From Dryas octopetala (lineage: Eukaryota > Streptophyta > Magnoliopsida > Rosales > Rosaceae): a stretch of 64,000 nt of DNA. The stretch is taken from NCBI GenBank assembly GCA_963921425.1, contig OY992837.1:2515896-2579895 (forward strand). Direction: 5' to 3'. A program made the translations under genes and the position numbers. Positions 12,790 to 26,329 of the stretch are shown piece after piece; position 1 is the stretch's first letter; each line of letters begins with the position of its first letter. Under the pieces are notes generated by a model. The model did no database searches and was not told the DNA's origin. It was given only the letters and a program-made list of their open reading frames with translations.

Positions 12790-15700
12790 ATGGCTTCCAC
12801 ATACCCAAGCTGCTTCTTTTACTTGTGCTCCAGTTCTTCAATATGCAGCTCAACCTCAACCACACGCTTGCCCTTATCTTTTTCTCACTCTATCTTTAAT
12901 GGGGGCAATGGAATTTCACTGACCAAAGCTAATTGTTTTAGCTCAAGAATATGTGCCAAGTTTGACAAGTTCCAAGGTGAGCCTCCACCCCAAGACAATC
13001 TTGAAGATAAAACAACACCGCCATCTCTGCAAGCACTTCAAGAAGATGGTGAACAGGAAGAAGATGACACTGACAGGTTAAATTCTTAAAAAGACTTATT
13101 GCTAGTTTGCCTATCTTAGTGTTGCTTGTTCTCTGTCTTTCATATATGCAGCATTTTTCAAAATATATTGAACATAGAAGGGAAAAGGTTGATACCCATT
13201 TGTTTTGTGTTATGAACTAAAAAGTTTTTAGGTGCAACAGAGTAATGAATCCATTCAATTGTGTTCATTAAGCATTTGAGACCTGTTTAATTTATTTCTT
13301 ATAAATTTCTATGGTTATATGTGCCTAACGGTTTAATTAAATATACTGCAAAGTTCAAGCTTGGATACACTAAGTTTATCTTTATTGTTGTTCATAATGT
13401 TGTTTGGAATTGCTTGGAGGAGTAGAGGAAAGGAATTGATGTAATTCATTTATTAATGATTCAGTTGCCTGCCTTCTGACTTGGAGGGTGCAGTCCGTCA
13501 ATCAAGTGAAGCAACTGCATCATTTGTGTCTTCAGGAGGAATGAGAGCCATAGTACGTGCCATAAAAAAATGTAATCTTATTGCTATATGTTGAAATCAT
13601 TTTGTACTCATTTTGTTGTTGAATAATCAGTCAAAGAGAAAGAAACTTTTATTGTTACGCAGTTTTGAGGATTAGGGAAATCTTTAGAAAAAGATGTATT
13701 AGCCAGACTTGTCACTGAAGATATATAAACATCAAATGTGCAAAAATCAGCAACACCTGTCATTTGGGAAAGTGTAAAAATGGCTTACTTAAAACTCTAA
13801 AGAATAGGAACATTGCTTTCTAATGCCCTTCTCTCATAACTGAGAAATTTTAATCAAAGAGAGGAAAGAATAAGTCAAAATGGAGGTTGCGAATTCTGAT
13901 CCTGAGCATATTATCCATTATAGTTTCTTGTCTGCTCAATTTTTTTTATAAATTCATTATCTTTTCACAGGTTGAGCTTTTAATCCCCCAGCTGCAGTTT
14001 CTAGATGAAGAAGGTGCACAAGCTGAGCTCTGGGAATTGTCAAGGGTTTTCTTGGATACACTTATTGAAGAAACTGGATGTGAGGTTAGTTGGAAATGTT
14101 TCTTTAGTTATAAAAACATTAGTATATTATATTTACTCTCACAGTCACAGGTAATATAAATTATGATACAATGACTTGATACGAAAAGGAGGTTCCTCAA
14201 ATCTGTTCACCTAATCTTGATCTGGATGTAACCAACAAGAGGAGAGATGAGAGAAATATATCCTATTTTTTCAACACAAAGACCTTTCTACAGTGACACA
14301 TTTAAATTTTATATTACCACTTCCCATCCAAGCAACTTGTTTGATAAATTGACATTGCTTCAAAACAGCTTAAATATGAACTGTTCAGTGTGTGTTTTCC
14401 GTCTCATGCATATATAACTATGGTTTGCTTCATCCTCTATATAATCTCAGTTGATAAGTTATGCTAATTTAATCTTTAGAGAATTAAAGCCATATTTCCT
14501 GATGCTGGTGCCGCAGCACTTCTAAAATATCGGTGGAAAGATGCTGCTTTTGGATTCTCCAGGTAATGTATTCCATTCCACTAAATTTTCACTTTGATAG
14601 TCATTCTTTTCAGTTGAATCTGGCACTTCATTGTACCATGGTTGTATACCATTGGTTTGTAGTGTTTTTCCAAATTCAATGCTGTGCTGAATTTGGTTTG
14701 GTGTTATAGTTCAGTAAGTTGTATATACACATCCAAATCTCTTCATATCTCATTTCAGCTTGTGCTAATATATTAAAATCCGTGCCTTATTATACCTATT
14801 CTGTTCCATTATATCCAGTTTAAGTGACCGGAAGCCCGTACAGAGTGAAGATGAGATTGTGGTTATGGTTGTTCCAGATTATCAGATGTTAGGATATGTA
14901 GAGAAAATTGCATCTGATCTCTCAGATGATCCGGTAAACGAGTGATTCTTACTGTGGTATAGCTTCTAAAGTTAAATTTACTTGATAGCATCAAGTTGGA
15001 ATATTCCATGTGGTGTTGAAATTTGCTATTTTTTGGGTCATTTTGCTTTTTCTCAACTGCACCTCAAAGTGGGAAGGATTATTTTCCTCATTTTCTTGTT
15101 GTACATTGACAGCCAAGGCCTCTCATCATGTGGAACCCGCGTCTCATCAGTGAGGATGTTGGAGTTGGATTTAATGTCCGAAAGTTAAGGCGGTACTTTC
15201 TTAGGTATGCTTTGTGATCTCTCTGCATTCATATATGGTCATTCGTTTTATTTATCTTTCTCAGTTTAGCAGTTTCTGCTGCTGTGAACTTGGTACATGT
15301 CAACTTGACATAATAGACCCCCTACAGGCCACAACTGTTGGTTAGACGAATATATTATACATTTTTACACTGTATTGGGCTTTCTACTATTTAGGCCACA
15401 TCATTTGTAAGATAAGTGGCCAATTCCATTATACTTCCTCTTCCTACTTTCTATTTTGCCTTCTTGTGTGTGTGCTATGCCCCTGTTGAGATTTCTGTTC
15501 TTATCCTCAAATCCTGCCTTTTTAAAAAATAAAAAAATTTGTTATTCTTTCAACATTTTCCTTATCCAATTGTTCTACAGAACTTTTACGACCGTCTACT
15601 CAATGAGGCCTATGCCATCTGGCGCTGTATTTAGGTGTTATCCAGGGTAAGGGATTTAAACATCTTATTGAACTATTAATTTAAATTTGCTCCTATGGTC

Positions 15701-16138
15701 TATGGTTTGTGCTGCTAAGATCTGTTTGAGCACTATGCATAAACCAAGGCCAGAGACCATTTGAATAAACGGTTTGGGCCTTAAAGACCTAAACAATCCT
15801 ACTGAATCTTCTTCTGATTGTGTTGTGTTTTCCCTGCTTATTACCAGATTATGGAAGGTCTTCTATGATGACAAGGATAGACCAAACAGATATCTGCTTG
15901 CCAAAGAGCTCATTAGCCGTCCCGATGCTGAAGATCTTGATGTTAGTTGTTGCTATCTCCTCACTTGAACAAATTTACACAATGTGTATAAACAGCAAGT
16001 TAATTGTTTTGATATGATCTTTTGCAGATGATATTTGGAAATGTGGAAGAGAAGTCAGAACAGGGCCCATCTATTTTTGATAAAGCCGCCGGGGTTTTCT
16101 CTTCACTAAACCGATTTATGAGGGTCATTACAAGATAG
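12790..16138 (+). CDS. Chloroplast DUF1995-domain protein
   Basis: Nine exons: 12790-13076, 13465-13552, 13971-14084, 14480-14562, 14819-14933, 15113-15204, 15581-15646, 15848-15941, 16028-16138; 349 residues. The start at 12790 opens a Ser/Thr-rich, acid-poor leader (MASTYPSCFFYLCSSSS) that reads as a plastid transit peptide. An acidic linker follows, then the DUF1995 domain: VELLIPQLQFLDEEGAQAEL, RIKAIFPDAGAAALLKYRWK, VVMVVPDYQMLGYVEKIA, LIMWNPRLI, RPMPSGAVFRCYPG, LWKVFYDD. Relatives include LPA3, a photosystem II assembly factor, but this copy more resembles the At5g27560 type of unknown role. It is head-to-head with the kinesin, an arrangement I recall from Arabidopsis At5g27550/At5g27560. 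Confidence 0.88.
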
Positions 16139-16648
16139 ACTTTGTCTTCTATGATCCATCACCTTTGTCCTGTCGACTTTTCTTTGTTATTTTTGTAGCA
16201 TGTATCCTACATTATATATAATGTGTATTGTAGAATATTTTACTGCACAGACCTAAGTTGATACATTATATAAAGCTCCTTAAACATAAAAAATGTTTGT
16301 AATCTGTTTTACTCGAAACTTATTTACATAAGATTAAGAGATTGGAGTTCACTGAAGTTTGAGATATTCTAATAAGTAATCACATATAATTTACAACAAA
16401 ACAATAACCTAGTAATGAAAACAAACAAAAGAACACATTGCTGAGCAGAACATGGTAACCCAAGTGCTTCTGGCATAGGATTTCTTGGGAAAGGCAGTTC
16501 TGATGGTCTCTTTTACAGGCAACCATTATCAGCATTTCTGGCTTTCAATTTCTTCCTCCTATATATGGTGGCAATAGCCAGATGTTCTGTTTGACTATGA
16601 AGCCTGAAGAAACTATATTGATTAGCACATGTGCTCTAAAACCACAAG
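16139..16648. other. Convergent 3' flanks
   Basis: 3' flanks of the DUF1995 gene (+) and the J-domain gene (-). AT-rich, with no coding or repeat structure that I can support. Confidence 0.6.
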
Positions 16649-18468
16649 TCAAAACCAATCCACATGTTGTGTTGAAGCTTTGGGTTGCTTCTTTGGTTTT
16701 CGATACCGATTGTTCTCAAACCTGGCTTTAACTATAAGAGAATACAGAAAATCTGCCTCGGCTGAACTATCATAAGGCATGTTCAAGATACTACAAAATC
16801 AAGATAAACCACACAAAGGAAGAGTTAATGAAAAGATTAAATAAGTAAAATATGGACTAGGAACAATAAAAAGATTTTTTTTTTTCTTTTTGTTCTTGAG
16901 AAAACATTTTAAGGCAACAATCAGTAGAATGTGGCATGAGGAGTGTTCTGCTCTAACTTGCTACTGTCAAATACCATGTGAATGTGCAATTTACAAACTA
17001 CTTATATATACCGAAGCAAAAGAAAGCAGGCTTCATTTTTCGCAAGGTGGTTAGTTGGTTACAAGTAGCTTTGGTGAAGATTTATCTCATTATTTGGAAT
17101 CAATTTTAGCACCCAACTTCTTAACAAAAATTTCCAGGGAGTAGAAAAAACCACCTGTCAAGTAACTCCTCTAAAATAGTTCTCTGTGAAGGTGTAACAT
17201 AATGAATGCAACTTCTGGGGCACTGACCAACTGCAAGCTGAACTTGGTAATCATCCCCATTTCCTAATAACATGCAAAGTAGATTTTAATCTGAAAAAAT
17301 ATCAAAAGAGACTAATATACTCTCAACACTATAGTATAAGCTTCATATTCTGTTCCTGTATAAGATAAAAACAAAACGAAATAAACCAACCTTGAGAAGT
17401 TGCTCTTGCAGTCCCGGTTGAAGCATAAGTGAAGGCATGTGGGGCTCTTTGTACACATGAATATGGACAACCTGCAGAGGGTTTTCAAAAAAAGTGTTGA
17501 CGCCCGGACTGCTGTTTACAATTTCATCATAGAATGAATCAATGCATTTCTTAAAAGTACCTTTTCCAACACAAAGAACCTCATTAACAAAAAGATCATA
17601 TGCTTCGCATTCTGGATCATCAAAGGGGTCTAAACATTCACTAAAATTCATCAACAACAGACAACAGTGAGCGGTGAGCCATTGCATCACATACTAAATC
17701 AAAAAATACACCAAACACCAAGTTTACCTTTCAATGATCTCCGACCGGCTGCAATTTGATAACATCTGCACACATTATATTAGCCACCATATCACTATTC
17801 TCAATGTTGGCAAAAATCTACACTACTTTGTTCTAGTCATGCAATAACTAGTAACTTTGTCATTGTCAAAGTCATAATGGGAATAATGTCAATTGAAAAG
17901 TCTAACAAAAGAGTAAACTTCCCAATTCATTTCTTCTTTTACAGAATAACAGAACCACAAATTGCAAAGTTATAACTTATAACAAACCCATCACAGAAAC
18001 AAAATCTGGTAGAAAATAAATAAAAATGGCATCTTTAAGTAAAAGAAAATACCTCATAGGCCTGAATTACACGGCGAATCATCAAATCAGAACTCTTCCC
18101 ATTCCTATTTACATCAGGATGAAACTGCTTCACCTTTTTTTTTTTTTCAATTAAAAAATTAAATGAAATAATATGAAATATATCAACTATACATCACATC
18201 ATGACTGACATATTTAATTTTGTTTTTTAAAAAAGAATAATTGATATAATACTTTGGCGCGGAAAGCGGCTTTAAGCTCGGCGGCAGAGCAGGTTGGCTG
18301 GACGCCGAGAACAGCATAAGCGGAGGAAGTACCGGAGAGAGGAGCGTCCTCGCCGGTGCGCTCTCTGCAATTCGTCACTACTGTGAATTTGTGACGGTTG
18401 TGGGTTTTAACGGCTTTTCGAAATGGAAGAATTGGAGGGTTCCAACGGCACGCAGATAAACGTTCCAT
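16649..18468 (-). CDS. Chloroplast J-domain protein with ferredoxin-like Cys motif
   Basis: Seven exons: 18253-18468, 18053-18133, 17728-17765, 17561-17640, 17391-17471, 17155-17263, 16649-16790; 747 nt, 248 residues. The N-terminal 45 residues are basic and Ser/Thr-rich, a likely plastid transit peptide. A J-domain follows (YAVLGVQPTCSAAELKAAFR, then HPD in KQFHPDVN, then AYEML). The C-terminal part has a ferredoxin-like cysteine pattern, CVGKGCPYSC and later GQCPRSCIHYV, like the DJC76/77/82 group that combines a J-domain with an iron-sulphur module. The protein would stimulate a stromal Hsp70; the cluster type is not provable here. It is next to the PPR gene, the order I recall at Arabidopsis At3g05340/At3g05345. 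Confidence 0.87.
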
Positions 18469-19179
18469 TTCTCTCTCTTCACTTCTATATGTGGCTCTGC
18501 TACACTGCTACTCTGTTAATGTGTGAGTGAAGTGCAGGTCCAAAACGGTGCGTTTCCATCAGGGATGAATGGCTTGTTTTTTAGAAGAAAAAATACAATT
18601 GTTTTATTTTTTTTGCTGGTCCAAAAATTGACTCCGTATATGAAAACCATTTTACGTTTGTTTCTTTCTTTTCTTTTTTTGTTGTTGTTGGGTTCCACCG
18701 TTCCACTAACTTAAGATTATATAATTGTGCTTTATGTATCAACTAGTTATTAGTCTAATAGTTTTATTCTCTACAATATCAAAAAGATTTAAGTTTGAAT
18801 CCCTTTATTCACATAAAAAGCAATTTTATTTTAAAGTTAATTACAAAAAAATCAATAAAATTTTTCAGATATTCAAATTTTAATGCAGGCAAATTAAACA
18901 TGACAAGAAAAATGTAGGCGAATAAAATTATAAGAACTTCCTTGTAGAACATTTTACTAGTAAATAAAGAATTATTATATAATAAAGTCCTGGACTTTAT
19001 AATTTTATATATATAGGGAAATATATATATATATATACATATTGTGCATCTCAACTAGTAAACAATATTTTTTGGAAAGAAAAAAAGTGAAATAATATTG
19101 TAACATACAAGTGTGAATCTTGCAAGTCCCATGTTACTAGTAGAAGTTTCACTATCTTCTTCAAGTCCCACTTGGAGCT
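18469..19179. other. Upstream region of the J-domain gene
   Basis: AT-rich 5' flank of the minus-strand J-domain gene, with a TATATA run near 19022-19037. No gene seen. Confidence 0.55.
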
Positions 19180-19555
19180 TCAAATCCCATTTATTTCCAG
19201 ACATTTTTTTAACCTCTGCACAACAAAAGACATAAGGGGTCGTTTTTGTGGATTCTCTTCTGTACACATCATCCCCACATCAAGCATTTGAATGCTGCAT
19301 TGCTGAAGCTTTTCTAAAGAATCATGTGTGCCTCTTGAGTATGCCTCCTGCTTTAGTGTGGTGTCAACAACATCCAGAATCTGGCCTGGAGGTGCAGAAC
19401 TCACCCACTTCCTCAGATCAACCCCATCTGAAAACAAATTACTTGTGGGCCTTTTTCGTGTTATCATCTCAAGCAGCATCACACCAAAGCTGATACCTCA
19501 ATTCCCTGTCCATATTCTAAAGCCTAGGGACCACATCATTAAACCTCTTCTGGTA
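19180..19555 (-). pseudogene. LRR receptor-like kinase fragment (kinase C-lobe only)
   Basis: Minus-strand reading gives VMLLEMITRKRPTSNLFSDG, then VDLRKWV, LDVVDTTLK, CTEENPQKRPLMS: the C-terminal lobe of an LRR-XII-type receptor kinase. Upstream, the activation-segment region survives as ALEYGQGIEVS (normally APEYGQGGEVS) in a different frame, with the following residues deleted and a stop before it. No HRD/DFG half, LRRs or transmembrane segment occur nearby. This is a truncated, frameshifted relic. Confidence 0.85.
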
Positions 19556-19876
19556 GCCAACTAACCTTGGCCCTTGATAGTAATTTCATGGTCATATCAG
19601 TTGTTGAAAGCCATAGCTGAGGCAGCTTTTGAAAGCCACATAATTTGATTCAATGTTTCATACTTACCGCTCAAATCTTCGGTTGTTCAAAAATCCTTAG
19701 AAACAGAAATTTATATTCATAAACAAGTAACATATCCACATGAAAAAGTTCAACAGTTCGACTTCTACGAGGATAAATTAAACAGAGAAAATTTGTATAA
19801 TATAGGAATCCTTCTCCAATTTTGGTCTACAAATACAATCCTTGATTCTTGTAAGCTTGCAATAAAGAATTGGCTA
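19556..19876. other. Flank between the kinase relic and the PPR gene
   Basis: 3' flank of the minus-strand PPR gene. No gene or repeat that I can support. Confidence 0.5.
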
Positions 19877-21862
19877 CTATCTCTTTTCATCTTGATCCAA
19901 ATAATAGAGTATACACCTCTCATCTGGTACATATCCTTCATCTGTCATAGGTCTAAACAATTCTGCTAAAACCCTATGAATGCTCTCTGCTTGTGGATGC
20001 AGTCTATCCCCAACAACAAAGCTCTGGACTTCCTTTTCAATCTCAATCCAACTAATACCTGTTTCTTTTGCTACCCCCATCTCCTTCATCCCCTTAATAG
20101 TCCTTGCTCTCTCCTTCCACCTTCCTTCAGAAGAATATATATTAGCAAGCAAAACATATGGTGCGGGGCTCTCAGGTGCTGCCAAAAACAACTGATCTGC
20201 TGCATATTTACCAATCTCCGAATCACCATGAAAGCTACAAGCACCAAGCAATGCTTGCCAAACAAGTACACCAGGATTCTCAGGTAGTCCCTCAATGAAA
20301 TTTTTTGCCTCAGTGAGAAGTCCTGCCCGACCTAACATGTCAACAACACAAGCACAGTGTTCTGGCCTTGGACTCATCCCATAAACTTCATTCATGGAAT
20401 TCAAGAGCTCCATGCCCCTTTCAACGAAGCCAGCATGGCTACAAGCATGAAGTAGAGACAGAAATGTAACATCTGTTGGTCGTACCCCTTCCAATTTCAT
20501 CTCTTCATACAATTGTAATGCTTTGGAGCCATCTCCATGACGGGCAAAAGCTGCAATCATGGAATTCCATGAAATTGAGTTCCTTTGAGGCATCCGACTG
20601 AACAATTTGACCGAATCCTCCAACTCTCCACACTTGGAGTACATATTTATGAGCCCATTGCTGACGAAAGAGTTATAACCAAAATTTTTTTTGATAATTA
20701 AAGAATGGAGTTGCTTCCCTAGACCTAAAGAAGTATCAATACCATATACACCAAGAACTGCTGAAACCATGTTTGGGTCAATTTCAATTCCTGCCTTCAT
20801 CATCTTCACAAAAATTTGGATCGCTTCATTCTCCAACCCATTTTGTGCAAATCCCACAAGGATAACAGTCATGGAAACCTCATCAAGTTCTTTTGTGGAC
20901 TCAAAAATTCGCCACGCATCTTCCATGCCACCACATTTTGAATACATGTCCATTAGTGCACTCTCAATGCACAAATCTGATTGAATTCCCAATTTCCATA
21001 CAAGTCCATGAATTTGACGCCCTACACTTACTGCCTGCAAACCAGAACATGCCATGAGTGAGCCTAAATAAGTCATAGAATTTGGATCCACCACTCCACT
21101 ACGCATTTCCAAAAACAATTCCAAACTTTCTGCATAGAATTCATTTTGTGCAAGGCCCGAAATCATTGCCGTCCATGTAATCACATTCCTCTCAAACATC
21201 TCATCGAAAACCCGTCTTCCTGAACGAAAACACCCACATTTACAATACGATGTTATCAAAGCATTCCCCACTGCAGTTTCCCGCTCATATCCATTCAAAA
21301 CCACTAAACCATGCATCATCTTATTCAAGTAACAAAACTCCGGCCCATCCAAAGCTGCTATAATCGAAGTCAAAGTTGCTTTATCAAATGGATAAAAATC
21401 CGATTCACGCATTTTCTTAAATTTCCCAAAACCAATATCAAACTCCCCATTCCTTATAAACCCAGATATCATTATATTCCAGGAAACTGTATCTTTAACA
21501 CGCATATTGTCAAACAGCTTAACTGCATGAGATATTTCACCGCATTTGAAGTACATTGACAGTAAAGAATTCCAAACAACGAGGACATTACGATAATTAT
21601 CTTGATTCTCAGGGTCAGCAAATTCAGGGTTCTTGATGATAGAGGCATGGAGAGAAGAACCCAAGTGAAAGTTACCGTCTTTTCCACAAAGAGAGAGAAG
21701 CAGGCTTATGTCTACATGGTTAAGGACAAATCTTGAGGCTTCTGAAGTGGGGTTTTGGTGGACCTTGTTTTTGAAGGGAGAGATTAGAGAGGAAGCCCAA
21801 GAGGACAAGTACCAAGAGTTGAGGTGCTGAAAATGAAAGACCCATCTGGATTTCATTTTCAT
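19877..21862 (-). CDS. Pentatricopeptide repeat protein, PLS class with E domain
   Basis: A single-exon gene of 661 residues, usual for PLS-class PPR proteins that bind organellar RNA for editing or processing. Repeats of about 31-36 residues recur with motifs such as [82 protein letters not shown] and [18 protein letters not shown]. The C-terminus has the E-type signature ([46 protein letters not shown]) and ends in YLDQDEKR without a DYW deaminase. An editing role would thus need a partner. The ATG at 21862 opens [11 protein letters not shown]; targeting is unclear. It corresponds best to the At3g05340 type. Confidence 0.93.
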   Translation of the reverse strand: MKMKSRWVFHFQHLNSWYLSSWASSLISPFKNKVHQNPTSEASRFVLNHVDISLLLSLCGKDGNFHLGSSLHASIIKNPEFADPENQDNYRNVLVVWNSLLSMYFKCGEISHAVKLFDNMRVKDTVSWNIMISGFIRNGEFDIGFGKFKKMRESDFYPFDKATLTSIIAALDGPEFCYLNKMMHGLVVLNGYERETAVGNALITSYCKCGCFRSGRRVFDEMFERNVITWTAMISGLAQNEFYAESLELFLEMRSGVVDPNSMTYLGSLMACSGLQAVSVGRQIHGLVWKLGIQSDLCIESALMDMYSKCGGMEDAWRIFESTKELDEVSMTVILVGFAQNGLENEAIQIFVKMMKAGIEIDPNMVSAVLGVYGIDTSLGLGKQLHSLIIKKNFGYNSFVSNGLINMYSKCGELEDSVKLFSRMPQRNSISWNSMIAAFARHGDGSKALQLYEEMKLEGVRPTDVTFLSLLHACSHAGFVERGMELLNSMNEVYGMSPRPEHCACVVDMLGRAGLLTEAKNFIEGLPENPGVLVWQALLGACSFHGDSEIGKYAADQLFLAAPESPAPYVLLANIYSSEGRWKERARTIKGMKEMGVAKETGISWIEIEKEVQSFVVGDRLHPQAESIHRVLAELFRPMTDEGYVPDERCILYYLDQDEKR

Positions 21863-22526
21863 CCATGAAAATGGGACACGGAGACCAACTAAACTGCTCT
21901 GGTTTTCTTTGAAGTACGAGAATAGGTAAAAGTTCGTAATGTTTTTCAGTTTTCGGCTTGAAATTCAGGCTACATAGCACAGAGTCACAGACTAACGGTG
22001 TCTGTATTGGGCATTTGGGCCTATTAGCCTAATATTTGGGGGCCCACATCTGCAAGCAAATGACATCGTCTGCCAGTATTAGCCCAATAACGTAAAGCAT
22101 GCGGCCCGTTATAGTGGTACACTTTCTTAGCAGTTTCTTGCATCAAAATTTTTTGGTGCACAATTCGTGTAATGCCGACATTGTGTTAATACGTGAATAA
22201 GATAAAACTTTAAATTTTAAACCCTGATCCTAACATACTTTATTAATGATTATATAGCTTCTACTTTGGCATGACACATGACATAGTGTAACTATTACAA
22301 ACAAACAAGAATTTTCCATACATATAGGGGAAACACCTGAAGGAACACTGAGTGAGAAAACTATCTCTCAATTTATATCTTTGTTTTATTCCAACCACTA
22401 ATAATAATCACGTGTAAAAGTTGGACCTTGTTCCCTAACACTGGCCTTCGCTTGATGAGCAAGAGCTATTCTGTAAATTCAACTATTACAAACAGCAAAG
22501 ACAAAAGAAGACAATTTTTAACCAGC
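21863..22526. other. PPR upstream / mannosidase downstream region
   Basis: 5' flank of the PPR gene, then 3' flank of the mannosidase gene. No further gene seen. Confidence 0.5.
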
Positions 22527-25500
22527 TCAATGGACTCTATGGGCCCCATGGTAATTCCATCCCTGAAGAGTAACTCGGGGGGTGACACCAGGAGGGACCT
22601 CAAAAGTGATCTTGATGGGCATAGCCTCACCTGGCACCAGTGAAAAATAGTTGTCCGAGTAATGAACAGGAAGAATTCTTGTGTCTTCTCCTTCCTTATG
22701 GTCCTTCTTTAATCCATGAACAGAAAAGTTGAGGAAGAAAGCAACACCTACATCAGCGCCACTGATTTCAGCAACCCTCAAACCATCACTCTCCTTTGCA
22801 AAATGTCTGTATATTTTCTGAAACAAGCCAACTTCATGTTTTTCTTCTGCTCCATCATGTACAGGCTCCACCGAGGCTGTATCAAAATCACCATCACCTT
22901 GTTTAGTAGTGAAATTGTTCCGATGGGTTAAAATTTTAGGCTCTGGATTTGTAGATGTGTTCTGCACACGCACGTGCATTTCATAGGTGGTTCCTTTGAT
23001 GAAGACCTTGGATATGATCTTGAGTGGTACTCTTTTCTTTCTGTATGGTTCTAACAATTTGTAATCCCCACCAGACAGATGCAGCCAGTAAAAGTTCCTG
23101 GATATAATGCGATAATCTGACATGTGATACAGTTTGAGAAGAAGAAAGTAGACTGGCTTTGGGTGTTTAGATTTTGGATATTTCATCTCAGCAACGGGTA
23201 CTGTTTTTTTTGGTGGTATCGACAGCTTTTCATGAACTTTGTAGTATGGACATGTTCCTTCCAGATCCCACACTGAGGCTTCTAAAGCAATGTCAGATAG
23301 TTCCTCTGAGGTAGTGTTGACGACCTGTTTCAAGCAGGAAGAGAAAATGACAGCAAAATCTCAAACCATGTTTTGTACCATGTTAACTGTAACATCATAG
23401 TGTAAGAGAGAATGTGTTCCTTATGTAAGGGCCTCTTTTTCCCATTTTTTTTTTTTTTTCTAACAGGAAAAGTTTTCAACAATTGCTCCTTCAGAGATTT
23501 GACTACATTAAGAAGAAGAAATCAGAGCATATTTGCACGTCACTAATTAGTCTGATTATGATTTTGTTAATTACAATGAATTTGGATTCTACTTCATTAC
23601 ATAAGTGATTTAGGAAAATGGATCATTGGACATTAGTTATATCACGCTTTACATTCTAAGTGAAGATATTATTGATTTCAACATTGCAACGTAAATAAAA
23701 GTTGATTTGTTATGACACTACAACTTACCTCTAGAAGATATGTAGCCAAGTTAAGCTGGACATGGATTGGCTCCGCAGCACAGCGACAGCCATAGAAACC
23801 TGCTGTTTGGTCAAGAAGGTGATCATAAAATTGACCTCTAAGACCTGTCCATGGATTCTGTGTTTTCCAAATTAAAACACCGGTGTATTTACTCCACATA
23901 CGGGAAGTCCAACCCTCCAGTAGAGCTCTATACTGAATGTAGTTAACAAGTTGAGCCTGAGGTTATTTAAAGTTAGTCAAATATTCAAAACAGAGATAGA
24001 GTCCAACGTGCACCCTCAATAATAAAAAGATTTTTTTTACCTTTAAGCAAAAATCATCAAGATCCTTTGGGGACCCATAAAGTAAAATCTGGTCATGAAC
24101 CTTGCCTGGTTTTGAATAAGGGATGTATTTATGGTATTCCCAGATAGGGTTTGGAACTTCTTCGTAATAATCAGAAACCTTCTTAAACAAAGGAATCTGC
24201 CATCCTTCTTTAGGCATTGTGGCTCTGATGGTAGCTGCAACAGGCATCCCTACAGAACCAACCTCGGGATTGAACCCATATTTGTAAAAATCATCCTTAA
24301 AGAAGTCTTCAGGATATTGAATTTCATAAGGGCCATCAGTGAAGTCCCCCTTTCCATTTGCAAACCCATCCCACATGGATCCTTGGATGTAAATGCGTGT
24401 ACCATCAAGATATTGGCTTGGATCCCTCAACACTGGGGACAAATCTTCAACAGACTTGCCGCTTTCATTTAATAAGCTTTCAAAATATGGATGGAGCGTG
24501 AGGTCCTGTTTCAAAGCTGTGTTGATGTCATCTGGTGGAATTTGCTCATTCCCACCAACCCAAAGGGCAAGACTGGGATGGTTCCTGAGCAGCTTGACAG
24601 TATCTCTTGCACATAGCAAGAAAAGATCATGGTCCAGTGGACCATTTGGATTTGATACTGGGACACCTCGTCCATCGACATCTCCAGTAATCCAAAATTC
24701 TTGCCAGACCTATATATATAAACCAGAGGCAGAGCAGTATAGATCAGATTCACCCAACTAATTCCTTGTCCCATAAACTTTTAAATTTTATGCATTCAAG
24801 TCTTTACAACCAAAACTTCACAAGTCTACTTAGCCCTCCTTCCCCAATCAAACCTAGCTAAACATGCACAAATGAAAGCAAGAGCAGTGAATATAGATAG
24901 AGGTTGAGAGATAGAATTATAGCTTACCAACAGCCCATAAATGTCACAATAATGATAAAATTCTGGCCTCTCAGCCAGTCCACCACCCCAACAACGGATC
25001 ATGTTAAAATTCATATCTGCATGAAACTTGATGTCTGTTCTGTAACGCTTTTTTGAAAGTCGTAGGAGGCCATCTGACAATATCCAATTACCACCACGAA
25101 TAAAAATAGGCTGACCATTGACCTTGAACAACCTGATGAGCAGAATGTACAGGTAATAGAGTTAACATGTTCAACACTCACATAAATAATAAGCATATAT
25201 AAAATTTTAAGTATATAACATACCTTCCACCAGTGGCAGTATCAATGTGGCTCTCAATTTTGCGGAATCCAAATAATTGGCTCCACAAATCAGACTCTCC
25301 ATATCCCTTTACATCAACAGTAACAGCAACATGGTACAAGGATTGCTTTCCCATACCATTTGGCCACCATAAATTGGGCTTGTAGAAAAAGAGCTGCCAA
25401 ATTATACTATTTAGCACTGAATATATAAGTACTGAAAGCTAAACCTAATAAACGGAACCAATTGAATACAAGATAAACAGATGCTGCAGAGAGCTTTTAG

Positions 25501-26289
25501 AAACAAGTATTATTTTCTGCTAACATAAAAAAATGCATACTATATTTGTCACAGACCTCGGGAAAAGTATATTGCACCCGTGACCCAGCAGGGATTGACA
25601 GATGTTGAGTCTGAAGATGCTCTACTAAACAAAAGTTTCCTTCAAGTTCTGTTGTTACTTGGATATTCAATGAACACTCAGCGACCCAGGTACTTTTATT
25701 TTCCAACTCAGTTGTAGCATGCAAATACACCCTCTTGTAATTGTCAAAAAATGATGAAACCAAGTGGGGATCAATTATTTTTACTGGCTGCACCAAAATG
25801 GGAATGAGTCAGAAAAAAAAAAAAAAAAAAAAAAAAGAACATTTAAGTTATTAATAAATAGCACAATTTCACTAAATATTGGCCTCTGAAAATAAAAGTT
25901 GCTTGATCAAATATAGGAACCGTGTGAAATACATGAAGTTAATAGAGGATCTTCCTAATACATCTCATAATAAATGCATATACTATAGAAATTAAAGTCA
26001 ATAATGACAAAATACATGGAGATCCACAACTTTCATTGAACCTCAACATAAATGATAATTCAAATTATCTGCCCCTAAAGATAAAATTTAATATATTTCC
26101 CAACAAGATGAAATTCAATTTATCATTACACGGACAGTATCACATGGAAAATTCTATGACAGGAAGTGAAGCATTAAGATTAAAACTCACCCCTGTTACA
26201 GAAACTGACACCTCATCCCATATGCCTGTGTTTCTATCCCTGTACCAATATACAAGTGAATTACATCAAAATTGTTTTTTGTGCTGATA

Positions 26290-26329
<40 letters not shown>

